From the NCBI GenBank assembly GCA_018806915.1, contig JAGKQI010000039.1, forward strand, positions 47,908-111,907: a stretch of 64,000 nucleotides of DNA, in the 5' to 3' direction. Shown piece by piece: positions 27,120 to 37,196 of this stretch (the stretch's first letter is position 1; each line of letters begins with the position of its first letter). Below the pieces are notes generated by a model. The model saw only the letters and a list, made by a program, of their open reading frames with translations. It did no database searches and was not told where the DNA came from. The translations under genes and the position numbers were made by a program. This DNA comes from Phytophthora colocasiae. Lineage: Eukaryota > Oomycota > Peronosporomycetes > Peronosporales > Peronosporaceae.

Positions 27120-27400
27120 TATACCGGTACGGTGAGCAACGGGGGCTCCTTCACCCTTAGAGTTGTCACACTGTGCTCCGCCACGGACACAGAGGTGCAA
27201 TGGGTGTTACCACCGCATTGCACCGGGTCCCATTACCGATGACTGGGTCCGGGGAGAGGCAGACAGCCCGGCAAAGCCGGCTTTTATCGCTGTTTGTGCT
27301 GCCCCTTACCCCGGATTGGGTATGAGACTTCCCATACTGCTTGCGGACAGCATGGGCGCCTCAGCATCGGGCTCCGAAGAGCGAGAGGGGTGACGGAGCA
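27120..27400. other. GC-rich segment with several hairpins
   Basis: This island is sharply richer in G and C than its AT-rich surroundings. A strong hairpin lies at 27195-27223: GTGCAATG pairs with CATTGCAC, and inside it GGTG pairs with CACC with one bulged base. Two weaker stems follow: AGCCCGGC/GCCGGCT around AAA near 27266-27283, and GTATG/CATAC near 27320-27337. No protein is recognisable. It could be a SINE-like or structured-RNA segment or the end of a transposon. Confidence 0.4.
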
Positions 27401-27559
27401 AAAAGTAATTGGAACGAAGATAATATTAATAAATTAGCACATACATGAGTTCGTTCTTCTTTGTCGAATCCGGCGTCATCTTCGCTGTCCTTCCTGCTTC
27501 CTCGGGCGCTGTTTCTGAAATGACATGCAATCAAAAAGAGTCGGCAAGGGAAATCGTAC

Positions 27560-27647
27560 TTAGTTTAGTTTTAACCAATGAAAATTTTGTGGCCGGGTGT
27601 GTGGACCACGGACGGACAGACAGACAGACACTTTGCGTTTTTAAAGA
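27560..27647 (-). mobile_element. Possible second Helitron 5' end
   Basis: Read on the minus strand from 27647 the sequence starts TCTTTAAAAACGC and continues GTGTCTGTCTGTCTGTCCGTC. This closely parallels the 5' end of the Helitron at 12231 (TCTTAAAAATG, then GTGTCTGTCTG...CCGTC). The base before TC is G rather than the expected A. No matching hairpin-CTRR end was located, so this is a candidate fragment only. Confidence 0.35.
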
Positions 27648-28119
27648 CTCGTGGATGTGTGTAAACGCTCAAAGTTAATTTCCAGATGTACTGAATATTA
27701 CGTTTTGGGTTTTCTGGACCCTTCGATAGATGGAAAAGTGCACCCGCGACGCCTAAACTAAAGGGCGGTAATGCGCCCGAAAGCCCTGGCGATAGATATC
27801 TCTCGCCGAGATCAAATATATATATGCTTTTCCACTGTAGTTTACACGATGGTACTTACTTGGTAGCACGCCCAAATCTTATTTTTAACAAAGTTATTAA
27901 ATGTCAAAGTAAATTGTCAAAATTTCGCCTTTGACTGACCATAACTATACTTCAACGTGTACTCTGCTCGTTCTACTTAGATGGATTCAATGTAGAATTG
28001 GACGCGCTACACGATCGTACTAAGTAGCATTTCCATATGTCAAGTATTCGCAAAGTTATTCAAGTTTAAAGGCAACCTCACTCCAACTTACTACAGATTA
28101 ATATCACCAAACGCCCATT

Positions 28120-28670
28120 AATCTCGTCATAAGTTTGGCTACACTTGCACTCTATCAAATCTTTTTGGGTGGATTTAACGTACCTTTCCGATGGTATCTC
28201 GTCTGTCACCCAGATTTAATATATGAAGTCAGTATCAAAATTCAGACGTTTCTTGCTCTATCGTTGGCTATATCAGCAGTGTCCCTTTCTTACGTACATG
28301 AAAAAAATGTACTTTTTCATGCTCTTTCCGATAGTATCTCATGCGTCTGCTAGATCTTATATCTCAAGTCAGAAGAGGGTTTTAGGATGGAGCTGTTATA
28401 CGGTATTCGGCCCGTCTATGTCTCATGGAGATCCCAACATCGTCTTCTCCGTGTCGAAATACCCCACCACTCCAAATTTCGTATAGAGAAGTGAAGTATT
28501 GACGAAGTTTTGAAAACGGGATGATTGGACCGTCTAAGTCACATGTGGATATAACCATCATCTTCCTTGTAAACTTTTTGTATAGTGAAGTAAACTATTG
28601 ACGAAGTTTTAGAAACAGGCAGAATGGCCCGTCTATATGACATGGGGGTACAGTCATACGTTTTCAAACC
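28120..28670. repeat. Decayed tandem repeat, period about 99 bp
   Basis: GTATAG(A/T)GAAGT..TATTGACGAAGTTTT at 28481 recurs at 28580. GCCCGTCTATGTCTCATGG (about 28409) matches GCCCGTCTATATGACATGG (about 28628). CGATGGTATCTCGTCTGT (about 28189) matches CGATAGTATCTCATGCGT (about 28328). The copies are strongly diverged and noncoding. Confidence 0.6.
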
Positions 28671-29149
28671 AACTTGGCTCCGGAAATGACGAAAACCCAA
28701 AACGAACTGTGAAGCTGTGACTCTACAAAATTTTCATGGACTGCCGTTTCCCAGAGCCAGAGAAGCAATGGAGTTATCATTGGTCTAGATGATTTCTGAG
28801 TTAAAGCGTAGCTGTGGGTGTTAAGGGACAAGGTCAAGCCGTGGTACTGACTCACTCCAACTGGACACCCAACTATTATATCTCTTTCGGAGTTTTTTTG
28901 TGTGTTCGGTTACCTTTTGGACGGCACACTGTACGCAACCCCCTGGGCGGTCAAAAGTGTTCACCCACTTCGCCACAATTTTTGGTAGCTCAAAAAGGAC
29001 AATTTTAGGTCCTCATCTGTGTCATGTTTTTGAAAAACACGTAATCGCACCTAATCTAAAGTATGGGGAGCGCACGTCCCTGTCTTTTTTTTTTTTTGGG
29101 GGGGGGTATTTTTTGTATGGGATTTTTGTAAATCCCTGGACCACTGCAT
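28671..29149. other. Non-coding stretch with a T13-G9 homopolymer junction
   Basis: Nothing recognisable as a gene. At 29085-29106 thirteen T are followed directly by nine G, a composition prone to replication slippage and to sequencing error. Confidence 0.5.
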
Positions 29150-30545
29150 TTGAAGAACGCTGCTGTTATCGAACTTGCACAGCATCTTCCAGATCTAGTC
29201 CAGAAACACAGCCCGCATCTTGATGAAAGAGCGGTAAAGGCATCTCTTCTTCCAAAACCTCCGAAGACGTTAATAACTCAATCTGATCTGTTTTCTACTG
29301 AGCCAAGGCAATCCGCTGACAACTTGTATTACTCCGGTAAATTTCTTCCTGAGTCTTGAATGAACGATTCATTAACCGTGATAAATTCTTCGTCATTTTC
29401 ACCGACGCTCCACCGCGGTGGGCATGTGTCACGTAAATACTCCGACAGTCCCGAATAGTTACATGCTTTTTGATTTTGACGTCAACCAGCTTCTGAAAGT
29501 GTTTCGTAAGGTACTTGTCGGGGACACCCAATACCCTGACAAATAGTGAAGCTTCTTTCTCCAAGCCTGGTTTATCCAACGCGAGTGCTTGATGCTTCAA
29601 CAACTCCACCCAAAAGTCCAGAAATGTTGAAAACAAAAGCTCATACTGTTTGGCACAAATATCATCGCCGGTCCTTATATATGGTGTGTCTTATGGCGTG
29701 GGAAGAAGAAAGTAGTGGTCTTGTTTGTTTTCTTCATGTTTTCAACATACATTTGTTGAAGAAGCTGAAGACGTTGTGGAGATATTGGAACCAAAACAAA
29801 TGCTAGAAGATAATCTCGCGCAGCCACGTATATGTCTGCTCGAATTATTCATTCTGTCTCTGTGAAAGTTCAAACTGCGTTTTGAGATCGCCCGTAACCC
29901 ACGATTGAAATGAAGAGTTATAATGCGGTTAGCTTTATCTTCCACGTTTCTTTCTTTTTTTCACTGCTTTGACACCTTGATTGTCGTTTCTTTCAGCATC
30001 TTGTACCGATTTGACAAAAAGTCGAAAACTCCTCCATTTTCATAAAACAAAAACTCGAAAAGTTGACCAACCATTTCAGTTGGTTGTACCGGGATGTCGC
30101 AGAGAGCTCGGTACCATCTTCCATTTTTCCAATATGACGGATAACCTCATCCAATGTATCAGGAGCAAAAACGTTTGCGAGTCCAGCTTTTGTACCGTTA
30201 AGATTCTGAACAACACTTCTTTTTCCGGGATTTTTTCTAGACTTCAGCAATTTTTCCCAGAGTTGTGCGAAACTTGTTCTATTTGTCTGGTGAACCCTTG
30301 CCTCGGTTATGGTTTCCAAGCGAATTTGGGTCTTTGTACCAGTCGAGAAATCTCTTGCAGCGACATGTGAGAAGATACCAGCGAATAGCACGATGAGGTG
30401 CTCGGTGATCATTGTCGTCTATTGCAGGACGAAACATTGCTTCAGGTGCAAAGGCTAGATAGGAGTAGCACCACTGAAACAGGAGCTGGTCGCTCCGTTC
30501 TTGGTCATTTCTCGAAGCATTAAACCCTCGACGTTTGCCAGACAT
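29150..30545 (-). pseudogene. Crypton-like tyrosine recombinase remnant
   Basis: The best block is a 114-residue frame ending near 29295. It reads VTIRDCRSIYVTHA, then KNLSRLMNRSFKTQEEIYR. This resembles the second catalytic half of tyrosine recombinases, in which an Arg, a His (here Arg in MNRS) and a final nucleophile Tyr follow this spacing. Upstream on the same strand (30412-29993), TSRYNQLKWLVNFSSF resembles a core-binding helix. The first catalytic Arg may be in YIRTGDDICAKQ. Frames change at least twice between the blocks. Cryptons with such recombinases are known from oomycetes. The assignment rests on motif spacing seen by eye and is tentative. A different YR element (for example DIRS) is the main alternative. 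Confidence 0.4.
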
Positions 30546-30719
30546 TCGAGCCCTCGACGTTTAGCAAATGGTTCAGGCCAGTTCCCCTCCTTCAATATCG
30601 ATAAGAGTTTCCACAACAGAAGAGTTACAAATCGGTTTAAGTTAGATGGGACGAACGTCAACTCTGCAAACGCACGCCACGAGAGTATGATCGCTGAAGT
30701 GATTCGCCAGTAAATGACT

Positions 30720-31559
30720 GTTCTTTAAAAAAAAACGGACCCTGTCGGTGCACGAAGTGCAGAAAAGTCGATCTGGACGGCCGTGTTCTTTCTCGAGTTG
30801 CTTATCTTTCGTTGTGGTACGCTTGAATGAAGCGCTGCATGCAGCAAAGTAGTCACAGTTTACCATTTTGCGCGTTTGTCTGTGGAGAAGTGAAAAAGAA
30901 GATTTCCCAGAATCGGCGGTCGAAGACCAGCCTGCTGCGGAACGAGAAGTCCAGAAGACACCCGCTGTCTCTGGTGAGCAAGGTTCTTAAGGCCCGTCAG
31001 AAGTCGAAGTTTCTGGTGACGAGGTGACCACTGCCCGTGAGGGTGGTGATGAGGCGTCTGAGGGAGGCGCCGATATGGTTGAATCCCCGGAGGTGATCGA
31101 TCTGCGTTCAGAGTCGACAACTTCTGGATAGTCCGTGGATGAGGTGAAACCAGAACTCGGATGCTCCGCCGTCTCCAAAGTCTGAAGACACCCCAATGTC
31201 TGATGACATGCCGATCAAGTCCGAAGATTCTCTGAAGACACCTATATATGCAAAATATATACAGCCGTTCTTATTCTATCTGGGCCCTTGAACGGTGGGC
31301 TAATACTCCAGGTGACATTGGGACTTGTTACCAGACACCTGGTCTGTCTATTATCCTTTCGCCCTCTAATATATAGAGGAAAAATATAAACCAAGGCAAT
31401 CGGCTATATATAACAGTCTAACATGCACTCTGAAAACGACTGTCTAGTTTCCAGAGCCTGTCCAAACGAGCAATATGAAATGGGCTACCGCTAGAGACAA
31501 AACAAACGACCCAACGAGCCACATCATGTTTTTCTCCTTCAGCCCTAACATATGTGCTT
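30720..31559. other. Decayed repeat-type DNA, no intact gene
   Basis: A plus-strand run at about 30870-31130 reads as an acidic protein with a few stops (for example EVSGDEVTTAREGGDEASEG, then ESPEVIDLRSESTTSG). This could be a retroelement Gag-like or linker remnant. Nothing recognisable from 31200 to 31559. Confidence 0.35.
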
Positions 31560-32085
31560 TTAGCTGGGAAGACACACACCGCTGACACTTGGTGCTCAAT
31601 TCGGCGGTGACGTCGTAGCTGCCCTAATGTCCCAAGGTCGGTTTTACAAATTGAGCATTTCCAATGCCCTTCATGCGTCCACTGGGGAATATCCCCCCCC
31701 CCTATTCAACCCACTCGGAGACGGTCTTCTCGCTCGCCTTTGCCATGTGTGTGGCTTAGGTCTGTGGCGCTCGCATGCACCATGCGAACATGAGCCGTAG
31801 AGCTTGTGAGAGCTTGAGCCTTATCTTGGAGCCATGAGTACCAAGATGCTGCGCTGCACCTCTTTCTCATCCTCGTGCTTCTTCTTGCGGCAGCATCGCC
31901 AGGTGCTTCGCTTTGATATTGAGCTTCATGGACAGGGCGCATTGAGGACAGAGCATGTTATTATCTAGTAGGCCATCGCCCAGGCGGCGGTCTTTTCCTC
32001 TGTCATCGTCGCGTCCATGACGACGGTGAAGTCGTATTTGTGCAGGTGCTGTAGGTTGTAGTTGTAAGTCATAGTAGGTTTCTTT
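31560..32085 (-). pseudogene. Zinc-finger-containing remnant
   Basis: Minus-strand bases near 31660-31585 read HWKCSICKTDLG..LRRHRRIEHQ, a C-x2-C-x12-H-x4-H arrangement of the C2H2 type. Further upstream (about 31965-32070) a short frame, MTYNYNLQHLHKYDFTVV, leads to a second Cys pair (MLCPQCALSMKLN). The pieces lie in different frames, separated by stops and by a run of ten C at about 31693. Probably a dead transposon or a dead zinc-finger gene. The family is not identified. Confidence 0.3.
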
Positions 32086-32530
32086 CGAAATGAACAGAGC
32101 TGAAAAATTCTAACACTTAATCTTTGTAAACAGCGGCAAGAGACGATCGTACGCAAAGCGCGCGAAAAACGGAGCTCAAATGTCTTTAACGCGCGAAAGT
32201 AGTTATTTTCCAAAGAAAGCACTTTTTAAATTAAAACGCCATTAAAAGTCGACTATTTCTACCAATTAAAATGCATAACGCCACATCAAGCATTTCTACC
32301 AATTAAACCGTATATTATGCTTATTGGCGCAAAAAGACATGTGGATTGCATGAGTAATTTGCAAAGCTCAATTCAGTGCGCACCGGTGCCACTACGCAGG
32401 ACGCGCTTGGCGATTATTTCTTCGTCTCTCGCTATCTTGTATCTGTGTGAATTTGTCTCTCGCTCGCTTCTACCTTAGCTGCACGACATCTCTAAGTCCA
32501 GCGATCAATAGCTGAGTGGCTGGCGCTGTG

Positions 32531-34798
32531 ATGCAGAAGGACGAGGCAAAGATGTCGCGATCGCTGCCTGGTGGCTGGCTGGAAAGTGGGCATGGAGCTG
32601 TGGTGGTGTTTGTGAAGGACTTTCGTGACCCGCTTGAGCGCCGCAAGAAGCTTATGCTACGTCCATGGGCAAGCATCAAGGACATCAAGGATCAACTGCA
32701 GGTCGTGTTCAATGTTCCGTCCAATGCACAAAACTGTTCTATCAAGGACGAGAGCTCAAGAATGCGCACAATCTGCAGCAGTGCGGCATTTACCAAGATA
32801 ATCGCTGTGGTGGATTTCGTGGCTCGAAGACCACAAAATCTTGCGATGGCGTACACTCAGGACTGTGGTGAGGAGCGTTCGAGCAATGAGAGAAATAGTG
32901 GCGAAGGGGGCATGTTGAATGATGCAGTGCCTCTGCGAGTGAACGGTAAGACATCGCAGAACTTGCGGCCAGAGCAGATGCCTGTTGTTAATATTCACCC
33001 GTACGGCGCGCACCTACTTCCAGTCGCTCTAATGAAGATCACACATCAGGTACGCTGCTGCTGCGTTTGCTTTGTCTACCCCACGGAAAAGTTGAGTATC
33101 AACCCGTGTCCCTAATGTTTGAAAAGGCGCTACAAGGACTTGCCTTAGGACTTGCACCGGTATTAGCGATGGACGGCACAGGTGGGACGTACTTCTTTAA
33201 AGACCCATCCCATCGCAATGTTGGCTGTTTTAAGCCTCAAGATGAAGAGCCATTCAGGCCAAACAACCCTCGCGGGCTAGTGGGTCAATTGGGTCAGGTG
33301 AGTCACGACTGCTTAGTTTTTGTCTGCTAGTACTTGGTCATAGTAATGGGTGGACTTACACTCCTGCGACTTTACGTACAGAAGCGGACTCCGTCGGGGT
33401 ATTCTTTCAGGAGAAGCTTGTGAACGTGAACTGGCTGCGTATATACTAGACAAGGTACTGCTGCAATCGCACTCTGTATTCTTTTGCTGCGTTCTGGTCG
33501 GCGTCACATTAACTTTGTGTCTACTACTACGAACAATAATAGGACCCACTTTGCTGGAGTCCCAGCTACATCTCTGGTAGAATCGAGGCATCCTGTATTC
33601 AACTATACAGGTAGTGCGGGCGTACTGCATTTCAAGGTGGGGTCGTTACAGGAATTTGTGCGGCATGATGACGTGGTGAGTGATCTAGCACCAAACCAGT
33701 TTTCAACGCATCAAGTCCACAAGATTGTACTTCTGGACATGCGACTTCTGAACACGGACCGAAACGATGCGAACATCCTAGTCCGTAAGCGTCGGTCGAC
33801 AACTACTGGCCATGCAGATTACGAACTGATCCCAATTGACCATGGGTATTGCTTACCACAATTTCTGGAGATTGGGTGGTGCGACTGGTGCTGGTACAAC
33901 TGGCCACAGCTACAAAAGCCTCTCAGCGCAGAAGACCGCGCATATGTGTTGTCACTATCGGCTCATGAAGACGCAGATCGGTTAGCGAAAAGAATCCCGT
34001 TGCGGCGGGCATGTCGGCGCAATATGATCATCGCTAGTATGGTGGTCCAGAAGGGTGTGTGCGCAGGCCTAGTGCTGTTTCGAAATTGCTCGTATAATGT
34101 GTCGAGAAGATCTGGACGCGCCTTCAACATTAGAACATCTCTGCATCGAGGCATTTCAGCAACTCCAAGCAGTCAAGCAGCGCAAGCAGAATGAACCATT
34201 ATTTCACCACGCCCATTTACAGCCGACTCTCACACCGGTCATTAAGGCAAGCGAGCCGGTTGTAAAGCAAGAAGATCCAGAAACGGCTATACCGTCCTCG
34301 TCACGAGCAGCGTTCCGGAACTTGACCGTGTCAATTGACCCGCCGTCACTTCGAGAATCTTTCTCCTTTGGACGCTCCCCCGTTGCTAGTGGTGCACAAT
34401 CCCCTCCTGGCTTCTGGGCAAGCTATGCTCCGTTTAGCTCGGATGAAGAAGACGATGACTCTCCATACGACCCTCCCAATGGAGTAAGAAGGCACTCGGA
34501 GGCGAACGGAGGCGACCAACCACGGCTTTCACTCAATTGGGACGAGATGGCATCACATGCGCTATCAGACGCTGCCCAGCATTTGGGAAATGGGTTCACT
34601 GGATCAATCGCAACGCCAATGAGTGCCCCAAATACCTTTCACAAGATTTCAGTCGAGCATAATGATGTGCGATCTCCTACATCTTCTTTCATCGGCGCCG
34701 AAGAAGATAAGGATGAGTTTGAGATCCTGAATGAAGCCTTGGACGACGACGTGCAGGACGAAAACCTGTTCCTCGGTATTTTTGGGTCGGTTGCTTGA
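32531..34798 (+). CDS. Ubiquitin-like domain PI3/4-kinase family protein (type II PI4K-gamma-like)
   Basis: Predicted lipid- or protein-kinase of the PI4K-gamma/UbDK type. An N-terminal ubiquitin-like segment (residues about 15-90; LMLRPWASIKDIKDQLQ) precedes the kinase core. Core motifs: DGTGGTYFFKD (glycine loop), VGCFKPQDEEPF (ATP-binding Lys), GVPATSLVESRHPVF, LLNTDRNDANILV (catalytic D..N) and IPIDHGYCLP (metal-binding DHG). An acidic, Ser-rich tail ends GIFGSVA*. Exons as read: 32531-33049, 33127-33297, 33382-33454, 33543-34798. The ATG at 32531 follows a GTG and is the first good Met. Three one-base offsets stop a clean translation: at the exon 2-3 and 3-4 junctions, and at about 34081 where one extra C separates GLVLF from EIARIMCRE. 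Conserved protein on both sides suggests sequence error or very recent damage. Confidence 0.8.
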
Positions 34799-34936
34799 CG
34801 AGAAAATTGACGGCTAAACGGCGACAACTTCAGAACAACAGAAGCAGAAAGCTGAGTGCCACGGCCACAGCAGAACTACAGGCAGGAACTCGATATCTGT
34901 TCGGGACTAAGACATCAGAATATCGTCATTCCTGCA

Positions 34937-37017
34937 TCATTGAGCAAGCTGGCTCCCTTGACTTTCCGGTGATGTAGCAAGAACAGGCACTACTCGTGCC
35001 GCATCCTTCGGATCATTACCAAAGTCGCCAATACGCCCCAGCAGGCCATGAGCTTCACAAAATTTTGTCCACTCGGCGTCGTTGATGTGCAATGCATTGC
35101 GGATAAACCCGAGAAGTTGCTGCACCTGAAGTAATTCGAGGTCTTCTGGATGCAAGTGTAAGATGCAGGTGTAAAGTTGTGCCGGTTGAAACTCGCATCC
35201 GCTATTGGTGAACCTGTGAACAACTTGAACAATGAAATGTTCTGCAGCATGCAGAGGCAACAGCCCAGTGGTCATGGTCCCTGTTCCCGTGCTAGCAGTA
35301 TTGACACCTTCTCTGGCAACGATTCGACGTAGCACTTCTGGATACCAATCAGCGGTCTTCGACACCACTTCCAGCACTCGCTGTGCTCGATGACGTTCCG
35401 AGCGTTCACGCATCCGTTTTAGGTCTTCAGAAGCATCACAACGCACACGCAGGCTACGGAACTTGCCGGCAAGACATTCATGTCGGTCCTGCTCCAGTAT
35501 TTCTAGTGCAGTGGTAAGCCGTGCCGATTGTTGGCATTTGGTTGATTCCAAAGCGTCCACTGCTGCTTGCAACTTTTCAATGTTGTGAAAGTGTGGCACT
35601 GATGGTGCCGCGGCTGGAGAGGCAGTGGACATGGTAAACGGAGAAGGCGCTCCTTTGCCGACAGTCGACAAAAGTGCCAATTTGTGTTCCAAAATATCGC
35701 CATTGCATACCATAGTAGTATTAAGCACGCCAAGGCTGGGCGGCATAGAACTCCGAGCCGATGATAAGGATGTATGGTTGGATCGCGGTGCATTCGTTCT
35801 CATCCTATGTTGTTGCATGCCTGCTTTAATGTTGCTTGAAACTCGCAAAGGCCTCGTAGGTTGCCTATCATCTCTTGACCGAAGTCGGAACTCGCTCAGA
35901 GAGGGAAGACGACGGTGGGAGGAACGCTGTAGCTCTCTTGTTGTATACGGCATGTACCAAATATCTTGTCCAACGTCATGTTTGGCTGAGTTCAAAGAAT
36001 AGTTCTCTTCATCTTGTTTGAATTGCGACGGAACTTGAACTGTTTTGGGTAACCGAGGACTGGAGATAGCCCTCTGCTTCCACAGTGTTTAAAAGACTGT
36101 GACGATTTCTGTTCGAGCACAGAGGTACTCTTCGTGGAGTTCGTGAAACCAGTATGATTCTGGCGGATCCACATACTGTAAGAAGTTGATCCCATTACGC
36201 GTTAAGCGCAACCTTCCTGTGCCCTTTTCAATAGCTTCACGTAGAAGTTGGAGATATTTATCACCGCGTGACATGTGGTAGCAAAGCTGTTTATCGCCTT
36301 TGGAGAATTCATGGTATTGCCCACGAGTAAACGCCTTGTGTCGATGAAGCCCGTACATTTTCTCCGGAGAAAACCCACCTGCATTTGCTTGTAAACGAAG
36401 TGCAAGTTTTACTTGTCTGTCGTCTGGAGGTCGTTTGTGGGTAGTCAACGAAGCGACAAACTGGTCCACGAGGATCGCCATCGGTGTCCCGTTACTTAAT
36501 CCTGCACTAGCTGAAGCCTCGCGCGCTTCCGTTGCCTTTTCCGAGGATACACTACCTCCCGCCTCTACAGCAATGTCGGGGTCTCCTCCACCTTCAAGTG
36601 ATCGGACACGGTGTGCATTTTGCATCGTAGAACTGACTCCGTTGACAAGATGCGGGAGAATTTGAGATGTAGTTCTGGACGACCCAGCGGTCTATATGGT
36701 TCACCGTGCGGACTACTCCAGCCGCGTTGATCTGCTTCGCTTACGGAAACAGCTTTATTTCCCCCAGAAGACGGTGGAGTCGGCAGTAGCGTGATACTGA
36801 ACCGCGTGCGTGAGACCACCGCGCGCTCTAATTGCGGGGGCTCTCGTGTCCGAGCATGCTGAGATGAAGGAGACAGAACGCTCGAAGATTCGTGCGGGTC
36901 CTCATGGAGTACTTCTTCTGCTACGGGTATGTTGCTGTCGGTCACCCACACGTGCTTGGATGCTGAGGGTCTTCTTGCCGTGTGAACCATGGTAGGAATA
37001 ATGGTGCAAGTATTCAT
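34937..37017 (-). CDS. Unrecognised protein with Ser/Pro-rich N-terminus
   Basis: I do not recognise this family. The coding signal runs over three blocks. The first is 37017 to about 36650 (MNTCTIIPTMVHTARR..., Ser/Pro-rich). The second is about 36620-36140 (RPPDDRQVKLALRLQ, FHELHEE). The third is about 36082-34937 (KTVQVPSQFKQDEENYS..., ending SQGSQLAQ*). Blocks two and three join in frame by a 58-bp intron (GTACCTC...AAGCAGAG) that gives HEE-AISSPRLP. Blocks one and two are in different frames with no clear intron, so a frame break near 36640 is likely. The last block has a helical, charged middle (EDLKRMRERSERHRAQRV). It is convergent with the kinase gene (138 bp between stops) and divergent from the IBtk-like gene. 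Start could instead be the Met at 36990. Confidence 0.55.
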
Positions 37018-37196
37018 AGCTTCAACTTCTGGAGACCTATTAAATAGCATTAATATGAATCCTCCAACAGCATGATAGTGTCGCTGAACCGACTGTAGTG
37101 GTGGAAATCCTCGATAACCATGGCGGACTAAAGCAGCGACGAGAGACAAAGATCGCCACCCCAGCAGCAACCACCAAACCACAAGACAACATAAGC
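37018..37196. promoter_or_regulatory. Shared intergenic promoter region of two divergent genes
   Basis: Only 179 bp separate the proposed start of the minus-strand gene (37017) from the first in-frame ATG of the plus-strand IBtk-like gene (37197). Any promoter must lie within it or overlap the 5' ends. No TATA box or clear initiator motif was seen. Confidence 0.35.

Noticed and set aside
28135..28486. Short frames in the 28-kb region
   Set aside because: They follow the decayed tandem repeat and lack any family signature.
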